This document shows, one piece after another, positions 22,098 to 31,341 of a stretch of 64,000 nt of DNA (the first letter of the stretch is position 1; the number at the start of each line of letters is the position of its first letter). Source of the stretch: Aquabacter cavernae (lineage in GTDB: Bacteria > Pseudomonadota > Alphaproteobacteria > Rhizobiales > Xanthobacteraceae); assembly GCF_003993795.1 (NCBI RefSeq), contig NZ_RWKV01000008.1:992001-1056000 (forward strand), in the 5' to 3' direction. The translations under genes were made by a program, and so were the position numbers. Under the pieces are notes generated by a model that ran no database searches, was not told the DNA's origin, and worked only from the letters and a program-made list of their open reading frames with translations.

Positions 22098-23516
22098 TCA
22101 GGTGTGGATCACCCGACCATACGCATCGAGCACGCTTTCGTGCATCATCTCGGACAGGGTCGGGTGCGGGAACACGGCGTGGATCAACTCCTCCTCCGTG
22201 GTCTCCAGGTTCATGGCAATGACAAAGCCCTGGATCAGCTCGGTCACTTCCGCGCCCACCATGTGAGCGCCCAGCAGCTGGCCGGTCTTCTTGTCGAAGA
22301 TGGTCTTCACGAGGCCGTCCGGCTCGCCGAGCGCGATGGCCTTGCCGTTGCCCACGAAGGGGAAGCGGCCGACGCGCAGTTCGTAGCCCTGCTCCTTCGC
22401 CTTCTTCTCCGTGAGGCCCACGGAGGCGATCTGCGGCGTGCAATAGGTGCAGCCGGGGATCTTGTTCTTGTCCATGGCGTGGGTGTGAAGGCCCTTGATG
22501 GTCTCCACGCAGATCACGCCCTCATGCTCGGCCTTGTGCGCCAGCATGGGCGGGCCGGCCACATCGCCGATGGCCCACACGCCCGGCACAGTGGTGCGCC
22601 CGAGCCCGTCGGTGACGATGATGCCGCGCTCGATCTTGACGCCCAGCGCTTCGAGGCCGAGGCCGTCCACATTGCCCACCACGCCCACGGCGGAGATCAT
22701 CCGGTCGGCGGTGATGTCGTGCTTCACGCCCTTGGAATCCTCCACATGGGCCGTGATGCTGTCCGCATGCTTGGTGACGCCCGTGACCTTGGCGCCGGAG
22801 AGGATCTTCATACCCTGCTTCTCGAAGCGCTTGCGCGCGACGGCAGCGATCTCCTCGTCCTCCACGGGCAGGATCTGCGGCAGCACCTCCACCACGGTCA
22901 CTTCGGCGCCCATGGTGCGGTAGAAGGAGGCGAACTCGATGCCGATGGCGCCGGACCCCATCACCACCAGGGACTTGGGCATGGTTTCGGGCACCATGGC
23001 CTCGAAATAGGTCCAGATGAGCTTCTTGTCCGGCTCCAGCCCCGGCAGCGCGCGCGGGCGGGCGCCAGTGGCGACGATGATGTTCTTGGAGGTGTAATCC
23101 CCCCCGCCCAGCGCGCCCTTGGGCGGGTTTTCGGCGGCGGTGACGCTGACCTTGCCGGGCGCGGCGAGCTTGGCCGTGCCCCAGATCACGTCCACCTTGT
23201 TCTTCTTCAGCAGGAAGCCGACGCCCGTATTGAGCTGGGCCGATACGCCGCGCGAGCGCTTCACCACCGCCGCGGCGTCGAAGCCGACGCCCGTGGCCGA
23301 GAGGCCGTAATCCTTGGCGTGCTGCATATAGTGGTAGATCTCGGCCGAGCGCAGCAGGGCCTTGGTGGGGATGCAGCCCCAGTTGAGGCAGATGCCGCCC
23401 AGATGGGAGCGCTCCACCACGGCGGTCTTCAGGCCGAGCTGCGCGGCACGGATGGCGGCCACATAGCCGCCCGGCCCGCCGCCGATCACGATCACATCAT
23501 AAGAGGCATCAGCCAT
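22098..23516 (-). CDS. lpdA: Dihydrolipoyl dehydrogenase (E3)
   Basis: A 472-residue FAD enzyme that reoxidises dihydrolipoamide with NAD+ in the pyruvate dehydrogenase complex. FAD site VIVIGGGPGGYVAAIRAA, redox disulfide CLNWGC (Cys43, Cys48), NAD site VVMGSGAIGIEFASFY, the FAD-contact ATS-like stretch TVPGVWAIGDVAG, and the C-terminal active-site histidine in HAVFPHPTLSE are all present. The start at 23516 gives the family N-terminus MADASYDVIVIG. It closes the pdh gene series. Confidence 0.97.
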   Translation of the reverse strand: MADASYDVIVIGGGPGGYVAAIRAAQLGLKTAVVERSHLGGICLNWGCIPTKALLRSAEIYHYMQHAKDYGLSATGVGFDAAAVVKRSRGVSAQLNTGVGFLLKKNKVDVIWGTAKLAAPGKVSVTAAENPPKGALGGGDYTSKNIIVATGARPRALPGLEPDKKLIWTYFEAMVPETMPKSLVVMGSGAIGIEFASFYRTMGAEVTVVEVLPQILPVEDEEIAAVARKRFEKQGMKILSGAKVTGVTKHADSITAHVEDSKGVKHDITADRMISAVGVVGNVDGLGLEALGVKIERGIIVTDGLGRTTVPGVWAIGDVAGPPMLAHKAEHEGVICVETIKGLHTHAMDKNKIPGCTYCTPQIASVGLTEKKAKEQGYELRVGRFPFVGNGKAIALGEPDGLVKTIFDKKTGQLLGAHMVGAEVTELIQGFVIAMNLETTEEELIHAVFPHPTLSEMMHESVLDAYGRVIHT

Positions 23517-23663
23517 GGGTCGTCTCCTCCCCGCGCGTCCCGAGCGGCGGGGTGTGGGGGTCGATGGCGGCCCCGCTGACGGCCCAAGGCGCACCGGGCG
23601 GTTCGGCCCGGTGCCTCAGGGAGAACCCGCCCGGCGGCCTGGGACGGCCGCCGGCGCGCACCC

Positions 23664-23900
23664 TCAGCGGGACAGAAGCGCGAAAAGCTCGTCCTTCAGC
23701 CGGACGCGCTCCTTGCGCTTGGCTTCCAGTTCCAGGTCATCCAGGGGGGCGAGATTGGTTTCCGCCTTGTGGACCACCTCGTTGACGGCGTCATATTCGG
23801 CGGCGAGGCGCGCGAAATGCGCATCGCTCTGCCGCAAATCGTGGATCTTCCCGGCGAGTTCAGGGAAGTCGGCGGCGAGCTGATGGGGCGTATGGCTCAT
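23664..23900 (-). CDS. YdcH/DUF465-family small protein
   Basis: A 78-residue, mostly helical, highly charged protein with the DUF465 pattern (FPELAGKIHDLRQSDAHFARLAAEYDAVNEVVHKAE, quoted here in overlapping pieces as FPELAGKIHDLRQSD and EYDAVNEVVHKAE). The C-terminal KRKERVRLKDELFALL probably continues a coiled coil. Function is unknown. It lies between pdhC and lpdA on the same strand, so it is probably co-transcribed with the dehydrogenase genes. Confidence 0.85.
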   Translation of the reverse strand: MSHTPHQLAADFPELAGKIHDLRQSDAHFARLAAEYDAVNEVVHKAETNLAPLDDLELEAKRKERVRLKDELFALLSR

Positions 23901-24018
23901 GGGCTTTTCTCGCTCATTCTGGTTCGCGACGGGGCGGCATTCGCCGTCCCGCCTTTCCCCTACACCCCGGCTGTGACGGCAAGTTTGATCTGCCGCAGCC
24001 CCTCTTGCCGTCCCCGTC

Positions 24019-25383
24019 TCACACCAGCATGGAGAAGGGATTTTCCACGTAGCTCTTGAAGGCGGTGAGCAGCTCGGCGCCCAGCGCGCCGTCCATCACC
24101 CGGTGGTCGCAGGTGATGGTGGCGGTCATCTGGGTGACGACCTTGATCTCGCCGCCGCGCACCACCGCCCGCTGCTCCGACGCGCCGATGGCGATGATGG
24201 AGGACTGGGGCGCGTTGATGATGGCGACGAAGTCGCGGATGCCCATCATGCCGAGATTGGAGATGGACGTGCTGCCGCCGGAATATTCGTCCGGCTTCAG
24301 CTTCTTGGTGCGGGCGCGGGCGGCAAGGTCGCGCATCTCGGCCGAGATGGCGGAGATGGTCTTCTGCTCGGCCTTCTTCACGATGGGCGCATAGAGCCCG
24401 CCATCGATGGCCACCGCCACGCCGATGTCGGAATGCTTCATGCGCAGGATGCGGTCCTCGGCCCACACCGCATTGGCGGAGGGCACCTTCTGGAGCGCCA
24501 GCGCCATGGCCTTGATGATGAAGTCGTTCACGGAGACGCGGAAGGCGGGCTTGCCGTCCTTGTCCTTGTGCGCGGAGGCGTTCACCGTCTCGCGCAGCGC
24601 CATGAGCGCGTCCAGGTCGCAATCCACCGAGAGATAGAAGGTGGGCGTGACCTGCTCGCTCTCCACGAGGCGGCGCGCGATGGTCTTGCGCATGCCGTCG
24701 AGCTGCACTTCCTCGTAGCTGCCGGGCTCGTAGAGCGCCTTGACCTGATCGGCACCGGGCGCCGTGGCCACCGTCGCCTTGGGCGCGGGGGCCGCAGTTG
24801 CAGGCGCGGGCGCGGCGGCCGGAGCCGCGGCAGAGGCCGCCGGCTTCGCGCCGGGCTGGGCGCCGTCCACGTCGCGGGCGACGATGCGGCCATGGGGGCC
24901 GGAGCCGGACAGAGCGGCGAGATCGACGCCCTTCTCCTTGGCGATGCGGCGGGCGAGCGGCGAGGCGAACACCCGGCCACCCTCCCCGTTCGCCACGGGC
25001 GCGGGAGCGGCGGCAGGCGCCGGGGCCGCAGCGGGAACGGGCGCGGCCGGAGCAGAGACAGGCGCGGGCGCCGGGGCTGCGGCAGCGGGAGCAGCGGCGG
25101 GCTTGCCGCCTGCTCCGGCGGCAGCCGCCTTCACGTCTTCGCCCTCACCGGCCAGAATCGCGATGATCTGGTTCACCGGCACGTCGGACGTGCCTTCCGG
25201 CACAACGATCTTGGCGAGCACGCCTTCGTCCACGGCCTCCACTTCCATGGTGGCCTTATCGGTCTCGATCTCGGCGAGCACATCGCCGGACTTCACCGTG
25301 TCGCCTTCCTTCTTGAGCCATTTGGCGAGGTTGCCCTTCTCCATGGTGGGAGACAGGGCAGGCATCAGGATCTCGATGGGCAT
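24019..25383 (-). CDS. pdhC: Pyruvate dehydrogenase E2, dihydrolipoamide acetyltransferase
   Basis: A 454-residue core subunit that transfers the acetyl group to CoA. One N-terminal lipoyl domain carries Lys43 in [18 protein letters not shown] long Ala/Pro-rich linker follows (about residues 80-135), then the peripheral-subunit-binding domain ([19 protein letters not shown]), a second Ala/Pro linker, and the catalytic domain with DHRVMDG near the C-terminus. A single lipoyl domain and PdhB carrying another is the usual alphaproteobacterial arrangement. Twelve bases separate it from pdhB. Confidence 0.97.
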   Translation of the reverse strand: MPIEILMPALSPTMEKGNLAKWLKKEGDTVKSGDVLAEIETDKATMEVEAVDEGVLAKIVVPEGTSDVPVNQIIAILAGEGEDVKAAAAGAGGKPAAAPAAAAPAPAPVSAPAAPVPAAAPAPAAAPAPVANGEGGRVFASPLARRIAKEKGVDLAALSGSGPHGRIVARDVDGAQPGAKPAASAAAPAAAPAPATAAPAPKATVATAPGADQVKALYEPGSYEEVQLDGMRKTIARRLVESEQVTPTFYLSVDCDLDALMALRETVNASAHKDKDGKPAFRVSVNDFIIKAMALALQKVPSANAVWAEDRILRMKHSDIGVAVAIDGGLYAPIVKKAEQKTISAISAEMRDLAARARTKKLKPDEYSGGSTSISNLGMMGIRDFVAIINAPQSSIIAIGASEQRAVVRGGEIKVVTQMTATITCDHRVMDGALGAELLTAFKSYVENPFSMLV

Positions 25384-25395
25384 TGGTCTCGTCCC

Positions 25396-26781
25396 TCAGC
25401 GATAGGTCACGGCCTTGACCGCCTCGATCACATCGGCGACCGAAGGCAGGGCGAGCTTCTCCAGATTGGCGGCATACGGCATGGGCACGTCCTTGCCGGT
25501 GACGCGCAGCACGGGGGCGTCGAGATAGTCGAACGCCTTCTCCATGAGCTGGGCGACGATCTCGGCGCCGACGCCCGACTGGGGCCAGCCCTCCTCCACC
25601 GTCACGCAACGGCCGGTCTTCTTCACGCTCTCGATGATGGCGGGAACGTCCATGGGGCGGATGGTGCGCAGGTCGATGACCTCCGCCTCAATGCCCTGCT
25701 TGGCCAGTTCGTCGGCCGCCTTCAGCGCGTAGGTCATGCCGATGGACCAGGAGACCAGTGTCACGTCCTTGCCCGAGCGGGCGATGCGCGCCTTGCCGAT
25801 GGGCAGCACGTAATCGTCCAGCTTCGGCACCTCGAAGGAGTGGCCGTAGAGGATTTCGTTCTCAAGGAAGATAATGGGGTTGGGATCGCGGATCGCCGCC
25901 TTCAGCAGGCCCTTGGCATCCGCCGCGCTGTAGGGCGCGATGACCTTAAGGCCGGGAATGTGGCTGTACCAGGAGGCATAGTCCTGGCTGTGCTGGGCCC
26001 CCACGCGCGCCGCAGCGCCGTTGGGACCGCGGAACACGATGGAGCAATGCACCTGGCCGCCGGACATGTAGAGGGTCTTGGCGGCGGAATTGATGATCTG
26101 GTCGATCGCCTGCATGGCGAAGTTGAAGGTCATGAATTCCACGATGGGCTTCAGGCCCGCCATGGCGGCGCCGACGCCCAGGCCCGCGAAGCCGTGCTCG
26201 GTGATGGGCGTATCCACCACGCGCTTAGGGCCGAACTCCTGCAGCAGCCCCTGGGTGATCTTGTAGGCGCCCTGATATTCGGCCACTTCCTCGCCCATGA
26301 CGAAGACGTCGCCGTCGCGGCGCATTTCCTCGGCCATGGCGTCGCGCAGGGCCTCGCGGACGGTCATGGTGACGAATTCGGTCCCGGCCGGCACGTCCGG
26401 ATCGGGCTGGACCGCGACCACCGGCGGGGCGGCGACGGCGGACGGGGCGGGCGTCTGCGGCGCGGCGGGAGCTGCGACGGCGGGCGGCGCGCTCTCGGCG
26501 GCCTTCTGCTGGGGCGCAGGCGCGGCGTTGGCGTCCTCGCCCTCGGCCAGGATAACGGCGATGGGCGTGTTCACGGCCACGTCCTGCGTGCCCTCGGGCA
26601 CCAGGATCTTGCCGAGGATGCCCTCGTCCACGGCCTCCACTTCCATGGTGGCCTTGTCGGTCTCGATCTCGGCGATGATGTCGCCGGACTTCACCGTGTC
26701 GCCTACCTTCTTCACCCACTTGGCAAGGTTGCCCTTCTCCATGGTGGGCGAGAGGGCCGGCATGAGAATGTCGATGGGCAT
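25396..26781 (-). CDS. pdhB: Pyruvate dehydrogenase E1 beta subunit with N-terminal lipoyl domain
   Basis: A 461-residue fusion. Residues 1-80 form a lipoyl domain almost identical to that of PdhC (lipoyl lysine Lys43), then an Ala/Pro-rich linker to about residue 135, then the transketolase-type E1 beta part ([47 protein letters not shown]). It pairs with PdhA to decarboxylate pyruvate with thiamine diphosphate. The extra lipoyl domain supplies a second swinging arm per complex, as known in rhizobia and relatives. Confidence 0.97.
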   Translation of the reverse strand: MPIDILMPALSPTMEKGNLAKWVKKVGDTVKSGDIIAEIETDKATMEVEAVDEGILGKILVPEGTQDVAVNTPIAVILAEGEDANAAPAPQQKAAESAPPAVAAPAAPQTPAPSAVAAPPVVAVQPDPDVPAGTEFVTMTVREALRDAMAEEMRRDGDVFVMGEEVAEYQGAYKITQGLLQEFGPKRVVDTPITEHGFAGLGVGAAMAGLKPIVEFMTFNFAMQAIDQIINSAAKTLYMSGGQVHCSIVFRGPNGAAARVGAQHSQDYASWYSHIPGLKVIAPYSAADAKGLLKAAIRDPNPIIFLENEILYGHSFEVPKLDDYVLPIGKARIARSGKDVTLVSWSIGMTYALKAADELAKQGIEAEVIDLRTIRPMDVPAIIESVKKTGRCVTVEEGWPQSGVGAEIVAQLMEKAFDYLDAPVLRVTGKDVPMPYAANLEKLALPSVADVIEAVKAVTYR

Positions 26782-26786
26782 GGCTG

Positions 26787-27116
26787 TCAGCTCTGGCTCG
26801 GCGCGGTGAGGTCCGCAGACGCGGCCTTTCCCGGGCGCTCATGTGTGAGATTGGTGTAGGCGGAGGCCGCGGCGACCGCGACCATCAGGGAAGCGATGAC
26901 GGCGATCTGGGCCTTGCCCGCGCGCCGCCCGTGGGCATTGGCCGGATCCTGCCGTCCGCGCGCGGCGAACGGCCAGAAGAGAAGGAAACCGCGACGCACG
27001 GGGCCGAGCGCGCCGAGACCTTCCTCGGCGCGCGTGCCCTCATAGACGGCTACCCCCCAGCTCCCCACGAAGATCGCGAGGGCGAGGAAGACGACGAGGA
27101 GACTGATGCTGGCCAT
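26787..27116 (-). CDS. Small two-helix membrane protein inside the pdh operon, function unknown
   Basis: A 109-residue protein with a hydrophobic N-terminal segment ([20 protein letters not shown]), a basic cytoplasm-like middle ([18 protein letters not shown]) and a second hydrophobic segment near residues 70-88 ([19 protein letters not shown]). It is framed exactly between pdhA (39 bases away) and pdhB (5 bases away), and GGGGGAACCCA precedes its ATG. I recognise no family. The position suggests co-expression with the complex, possibly membrane tethering, but that is a guess. Confidence 0.72.
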   Translation of the reverse strand: MASISLLVVFLALAIFVGSWGVAVYEGTRAEEGLGALGPVRRGFLLFWPFAARGRQDPANAHGRRAGKAQIAVIASLMVAVAAASAYTNLTHERPGKAASADLTAPSQS

Positions 27117-27155
27117 TGGGTTCCCCCGCTCGGGATGCCCGGGAAACCGCCGCGC

Positions 27156-28181
27156 CTAGCGCAGCACGTCCGTGTAAAGCTCGGACACGTCCGGCTCGGG
27201 ATCGTGGCTCGCGAAATCCGCCGCCTCGTTGACGATGTCGCGGATTTCCGCGTCGATCTTCTTGAGGTCCTCTTCGGTCGCAAGCTTGCCCTCCAGCAGG
27301 CGCGCACGCACCTGCTCGATGGGGTCGTGCTCCGTCCGCATCTTCTGGACCTCCTCCTTCGACCGGTACTTGGCCGGATCGGACATGGAGTGGCCGCGAT
27401 AGCGGTAGGTCTGCATTTCGAGGATGTAAGGGCCCTTGCCGGAACGGGCGAATTCCAGCGCCCGCTCGCCGGCCGCCCGCACCGCGCGCACATCCATGCC
27501 ATCCACCTGCTCGCCGGGGATGTTGAAGGAGGTGCCACGCTTGGAGAAGTCCGTCTGCGCCGAGGCGCGGGTGACGGCGGTGCCCATGGCGTACTTGTTG
27601 TTCTCGATCACATACACGACGGGCAGCTTCCACAGCTCCGCCATGTTGAAGCTCTCATAGACCTGGCCCTGATTGGCCGCGCCGTCGCCGAAATAGGTGA
27701 CGGAGACCGCGCCATTGTCGCGATAATGGTTCGCGAAGCCGAGGCCGGTGCCGAGCGACACCTGGGCGCCCACGATGCCGTGGCCGCCGAAGAACTGCTT
27801 CTCGATGCTGAACATGTGCATCGAGCCGCCCTTGCCCTTGGAATAGCCGCCGCGCCGGCCGGTCAGCTCGGCCATGACGCCCTTCGACTCCATGCCCGTG
27901 GAGAGCATATGGCCGTGGTCGCGATAGCCGGTGATCACCTGGTCGCCGGGCTTCATGGCCATCTGCATGCCCACCACCACGGCCTCCTGGCCGATATAGA
28001 GGTGGCAGAAGCCGCCGATGAGGCCCATGCCATACATCTGGCCGGCCTTCTCCTCGAAACGGCGGATCAGCAGCATCTCGCGATAGGCGGCGAGTTCCTG
28101 GTCCTTGGAGAAGGCAGGTACCTCTCCGGGTACCGCTTCCTTGGGGGCTGCGGTTTTGGCGGGGGATCGTCTGGTGGCCAT
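27156..28181 (-). CDS. pdhA: Pyruvate dehydrogenase E1 alpha subunit
   Basis: A 341-residue thiamine-diphosphate subunit that decarboxylates pyruvate. The cofactor motif is YFGDGAANQGQVYESFNMA to VIENN; the N-terminal region has LIRRFEEKAGQMYGMG and GFCHLYIGQEAVVVGM; the phosphorylation-loop region reads TYRYRGHSMSDPAKYRSKEE. It is the first gene of pdhA-orf-pdhB-pdhC-ydcH-lpdA. A twin operator-like site lies 120-170 bases upstream. Confidence 0.97.
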   Translation of the reverse strand: MATRRSPAKTAAPKEAVPGEVPAFSKDQELAAYREMLLIRRFEEKAGQMYGMGLIGGFCHLYIGQEAVVVGMQMAMKPGDQVITGYRDHGHMLSTGMESKGVMAELTGRRGGYSKGKGGSMHMFSIEKQFFGGHGIVGAQVSLGTGLGFANHYRDNGAVSVTYFGDGAANQGQVYESFNMAELWKLPVVYVIENNKYAMGTAVTRASAQTDFSKRGTSFNIPGEQVDGMDVRAVRAAGERALEFARSGKGPYILEMQTYRYRGHSMSDPAKYRSKEEVQKMRTEHDPIEQVRARLLEGKLATEEDLKKIDAEIRDIVNEAADFASHDPEPDVSELYTDVLR

Positions 28182-28218
28182 CGTCGTCCTCAGGATAACG
28201 CTCGTACCTCGCCCAAAG

Positions 28219-28262
28219 CTCTAGCGCACCTGAAACGCGCCTCAAAGCGCGAAATGCGCTCT
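28219..28262. repeat. Palindromic repeat upstream of pdhA
   Basis: Nested inverted arms GCGCA/TGCGC (28224-28228 and 28255-28259) and CGCGC/GCGCG (28236-28240 and 28247-28251), opening with GCTCTAG and closing with GCTCTGC. The CTCTAG edge and GAAAC/CTGAAAC core resemble the palindromes near 1.9 and 56.0 kb. Since it lies in the pdhA leader region it may also form an RNA hairpin there. Confidence 0.4.
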
Positions 28263-28303
28263 GCTGCACCGCAACATGCTGTAAATGCTTGATTTTACTT
28301 CAA

Positions 28304-28350
28304 TGAACCCAATATCAGTTCATAAAACACATGAACTCAATGTCGGTTCA
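28304..28350. promoter_or_regulatory. Two tandem 19-bp dyad sites upstream of pdhA
   Basis: TGAACCCAATATCAGTTCA (28304-28322) and TGAACTCAATGTCGGTTCA (28332-28350) fit one consensus, TGAACYCAATRTCRGTTCA, with TGAAC/GTTCA arms 9 bp apart. The copies are 28 bp apart centre to centre. The second overlaps the ftsB stop codon. They lie immediately upstream of a TTGAAG hexamer read toward pdhA. This is the pattern of paired operators for a dimeric regulator; the regulator is not identifiable from the site. Confidence 0.62.
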
Positions 28351-28665
28351 TTTATTCTGTTTCAGCAGCACGATGTCCTTCGTGTGGACGAAATCGAGCT
28401 GCCGACGGCCCTGCTCGTCGAGCAGATCCGGGTCCAGGCGCTGGGCATTGAGCAGGGACACTTTGTGCTCCAGCGCGTGCCGCGTCGCCTTCAGCTTCCC
28501 CAACTCCGCTTCCAGCTGCGCGGCGTCCTGAGCATAGCTGCGCTTGGCGACAAGGCCGTGATTGCCGCTGTATCCGTGATAGGCGAAATAGCCGATGGCG
28601 CCCCCGGCGACGGCATAGAGCGCAACGGCGGTGAGGATGGAGCGAAGGCGCGAACGGGTCTGCAT
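28348..28665 (-). CDS. ftsB: Septum formation initiator, FtsB/DivIC family
   Basis: A 105-residue bitopic protein: short basic N-terminus, one transmembrane helix (SILTAVALYAVAGGAIGYFAY), then a periplasmic coiled coil (AAQLEAELGKLKATRHALEHKVSLL) and a C-terminal segment with LDPDLLDEQGRRQLDF, the usual FtsB ending. It bridges FtsQ and FtsL in the divisome. It lies upstream of pdhA, as in many alphaproteobacteria where eno-ftsB-pdhA is common; eno is not here. Confidence 0.88.
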   Translation of the reverse strand: MQTRSRLRSILTAVALYAVAGGAIGYFAYHGYSGNHGLVAKRSYAQDAAQLEAELGKLKATRHALEHKVSLLNAQRLDPDLLDEQGRRQLDFVHTKDIVLLKQNK

Positions 28666-28856
28666 GCGCTTCTTCTTACACCGCCCGCGGTTGCCAGCGG
28701 GTTAAGCGCGGCAGGCAATCACATTGCACTGATGCAAAACATCTTTGCGAAGCACCGGCTCGCCATTTGCGGCGACGCATGAGAAACAGGGGCATCATTT
28801 TTGATGCCCGCCGTGTCGCGGGCGTCCCAATGGCAAGGCCACGAAGGAGCCGCACC

Positions 28857-29438
28857 ATGAGCACCCCTGTTATCGCCATCGTCTATCATTCCGGCTACGG
28901 CCACACGAAGGTGGTGGCGGAAGCCGTCCTCTCCGGCATTCAGGACGTCGCGGGCGTCGAGGGCAAGCTGGTTTCCGTGGACGAGGTCGATGCCCATTGG
29001 GAGGCGCTGGACGGCACCGAGGCCATCATCTTCGGTGCGCCCATCTATATGGGCAACCTCTCCGCCGGCTTCGCGACCTTCGCGGAGAAAAGCTCCAAGC
29101 GCTGGATGGAGATGAAGTGGAAGGACAAGCTGGCCGCCGGCTTCGTGAATTCCGGCTCCCAGAACGGCGACAAGCTCCAGGGCCTGCACGCCATGTTCAA
29201 CCTTTCCCAGCAGCACGGCATGGTCTGGGTCGGCCTCGGCCTGCACCCGGGCAACAACAATTCCAACGGCTCCGTCGAGGATCTCAACCGCCTCGGCAGC
29301 TTCGGCGGCGCGTTCGCGCAGTCGAACGTTGACCAGGGCCCGGACGCGACGCCGCCGGCCTCCGACAAGCGCACCGCCGCCCATCTGGGTCGCCGCGTGG
29401 CCGAGACCACCCTGCGTTGGGTGCGCGGCAAGGCCTGA
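28857..29438 (+). CDS. Flavodoxin-family (WrbA-like) NAD(P)H:quinone oxidoreductase
   Basis: A 193-residue FMN protein. The phosphate-binding loop is YHSGYGHTKVVAEAV; GAPIYMGNLSAGF and GLGLHPGNNNSNG contact the flavin ring. WrbA-type enzymes reduce quinones by two electrons to protect from redox stress. It differs from canonical WrbA in the middle (long tryptophan-rich KRWMEMKWKDKLA), so it may be a relative and not an orthologue. AAGGAG lies 8 bases before the ATG. It is divergent from ftsB. Confidence 0.82.
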   Translation: MSTPVIAIVYHSGYGHTKVVAEAVLSGIQDVAGVEGKLVSVDEVDAHWEALDGTEAIIFGAPIYMGNLSAGFATFAEKSSKRWMEMKWKDKLAAGFVNSGSQNGDKLQGLHAMFNLSQQHGMVWVGLGLHPGNNNSNGSVEDLNRLGSFGGAFAQSNVDQGPDATPPASDKRTAAHLGRRVAETTLRWVRGKA

Positions 29439-29473
29439 TCCGAGACGAATTCCGCCGGGTTTCCCCGGCCCCG

Positions 29474-29493
29474 GCGCGCGGCACGCCGCGCGC
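29474..29493. terminator. GC-rich hairpin between convergent flavodoxin and hflX genes
   Basis: GCGCGCGGC (29474-29482) and GCCGCGCGC (29485-29493) are exact inverted repeats in the 110-base gap between the two stop codons. No T tract follows on either strand. Confidence 0.4.
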
Positions 29494-29548
29494 TCACATG
29501 ATCTGAAGTGACGGATACGGGCCCGGCGCTCGGCCTTGCCCGGCGGCG

Positions 29549-30940
29549 TCACACCTTGCGCACGCGCCCCGCGCCGAAACGGCGCTTCACCAGGGCGACA
29601 CGCTCGGGAAGGATGCGCAGCACCACATGGAGCGCGCCGTCGCTGTCGGCCCGCCGCTCCAGCACTTCCCCGTGCCGGTAGAGCCAGCCGATCCCCTCGC
29701 CGTCCTCGGTGGGCACGTTCACATGGAGCGTGATGCGCCCCACCGTGATGCGCCGCTCCACCACGGAGAGCAGGTCGTCCGTCCCATCCCCCGTGAGGGC
29801 CGAGACCAGCACCGGCCGCTCGCCGAGCGGCACACGCTCGGCGGAATTGGCGAGCGCGAGGCGCGCCTCGTCGGATAGGCGGTCGATCTTGTTCCAGACC
29901 TCCACCATGCGCCCGCCCTCTTCCACATCGATGCCCAGGTCCGTCAGCACGTCGCGCACGTCCTGCGCCTGAGCTTCCGTGTCTGGATGGGACATGTCCC
30001 GCACATGCAGGATCACGTCCGCCTCGATCACCTCTTCCAGTGTCGCGCGGAAGGCGGCGACAAGCTGGGTCGGCAGTTCCGAGATGAAGCCCACCGTATC
30101 GGACAGGATGACCCGCGTGCCGTGGGGCAGGTCCACGCTGCGCAAGGTAGGATCGAGCGTGGCGAACAGCAGGTCCTGCGCCGTGACATCCGCCCGCGTG
30201 AGGCGGTTGAACAAGGTGGACTTGCCGGCATTGGTGTAGCCCACCAGTGCCACCACGGGATAAGGCACGCGCTTGCGGCTGGTGCGATGCAAAGCGCGGG
30301 TGCGCTTCACCTGTTCCAGATCCCGCTCGATGCGCAAGATGCGCTCGCCGATGATCCGGCGGTCGGCCTCGATCTGCGTTTCGCCAGGGCCGCCAAGGAA
30401 GCCGAAGCCGCCGCGCTGGCGCTCCAGATGGGTCCAGGAGCGCACCAGGCGCGAGCGCTGGTAGGTGAGGTGCGCCAACTCCACTTGGAGGGCGCCTTCC
30501 TTCGTGCGGGCGCGCTGGCCGAAAATCTCCAGGATCAGCGCCGTACGGTCCACCACCTTAGTGGCCCACGCCTTTTCCAGGTTCCGCTGCTGCACAGGAG
30601 AGAGAGCGGCATCCACGAAGACGAGGCCGATCTCCAACTCCGTCACGATATGCGCGATCTCCTCCACCTTGCCCGCGCCGATATAAGTGGCGGGCTTGAT
30701 GTCCGGCAGGCCGATGAGGGCGCGATGCACGACCTCAAGATCGATGGCGAGCGCAAGCCCCGCCGCCTCGTCGAGGCGTGCCTCGGGAGAGCGGCGCTCC
30801 TCGGCCCCACGGGCCGAGCGCTTGGTGAAATGGGGGGTGACGACGGCGCAGCGTGTGGGCGGGGCATGGCGTTCAACGCCACCTTTCCCCCCCGCGCCCG
30901 GTTCGCTGCGCGACGCGCGATCGACGCTCTTGCGCTCCAC
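29549..30940 (-). CDS. hflX: Ribosome-associated GTPase HflX
   Basis: A 463-residue translational GTPase that splits stalled or heat-damaged ribosomes. The N-terminal HflX domain (TYIGAGKVEEIAHIV; LSPVQQRNLEKAW) is followed by the RSWTHLERQRGGFGFLGGPG linker and the G domain: G1 GYTNAGKSTLF, G3 DTVGF, G4 NKID. The start is GTG. It lies 6 bases downstream of hfq, as in many proteobacteria, so the pair is co-transcribed. Confidence 0.95.
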   Translation of the reverse strand: MERKSVDRASRSEPGAGGKGGVERHAPPTRCAVVTPHFTKRSARGAEERRSPEARLDEAAGLALAIDLEVVHRALIGLPDIKPATYIGAGKVEEIAHIVTELEIGLVFVDAALSPVQQRNLEKAWATKVVDRTALILEIFGQRARTKEGALQVELAHLTYQRSRLVRSWTHLERQRGGFGFLGGPGETQIEADRRIIGERILRIERDLEQVKRTRALHRTSRKRVPYPVVALVGYTNAGKSTLFNRLTRADVTAQDLLFATLDPTLRSVDLPHGTRVILSDTVGFISELPTQLVAAFRATLEEVIEADVILHVRDMSHPDTEAQAQDVRDVLTDLGIDVEEGGRMVEVWNKIDRLSDEARLALANSAERVPLGERPVLVSALTGDGTDDLLSVVERRITVGRITLHVNVPTEDGEGIGWLYRHGEVLERRADSDGALHVVLRILPERVALVKRRFGAGRVRKV

Positions 30941-30946
30941 GCGGCG

Positions 30947-31198
30947 TTACGCCTTCTCCGCCTCGTCGGTCGGGTCGAACAGCTGCACGGGATGGCCCGG
31001 CATGATGGTCGAGATGGCGTGCTTGTAGACGAGTTGCGAATGCCCGTCCCGACGCAGGAGCACGCAAAAATTGTCGAACCAAGTCACGACGCCCTGGAGC
31101 TTGACCCCGTTCACAAGAAAGATGGTGAGGGGAGTTTTCGACTTGCGTACGTGGTTCAGGAATGTGTCCTGAAGATTTTGTGTGCGTTCCGCCGCCAT
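30947..31198 (-). CDS. hfq: RNA chaperone Hfq
   Basis: An 83-residue Sm-like protein that pairs small RNAs with mRNAs. Sm1 ([28 protein letters not shown]) is represented by [19 protein letters not shown], and Sm2 by the [10 protein letters not shown] motif, as in all bacterial Hfq. The short C-terminus ([13 protein letters not shown]) is typical of alphaproteobacteria. The start MAAERTQ at 31198 fits relatives; an in-frame ATG four codons earlier is possible. In nitrogen-fixing relatives Hfq supports nif gene expression. Confidence 0.97.
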   Translation of the reverse strand: MAAERTQNLQDTFLNHVRKSKTPLTIFLVNGVKLQGVVTWFDNFCVLLRRDGHSQLVYKHAISTIMPGHPVQLFDPTDEAEKA

Positions 31199-31308
31199 TT
31201 TCGTATCCATTGTTTCGGCGTTGCCCCACCCTTTCCCCAAACGTCGCAACGCTGGAGGGGCGGGAATTAGCTGCCTAAAATGGCATAGCCGACGCGATAG
31301 GCAAGAAT

Positions 31309-31337
31309 ATTTTGCTGCGCAGCATTTTGCGCTGCAA
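31309..31337 (-). promoter_or_regulatory. Possible hfq promoter overlapping a GCAGC/GCTGC hairpin
   Basis: Minus strand TTGCAG (31332-31337), 17-bp spacer, CAAAAT (31309-31314) resembles a housekeeping promoter in the relatively AT-rich gap between the dat stop and hfq. The same bases contain GCAGC...GCTGC arms that could end the dat transcript. Either reading is tentative. Confidence 0.35.
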
Positions 31338-31341
31338 TGCG

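Noticed and set aside
24103-26859. 918-codon plus-strand frame opposite pdhB and pdhC
   Set aside because: Low-complexity antisense of two well-conserved genes; no ribosome-binding site or recognisable domain.
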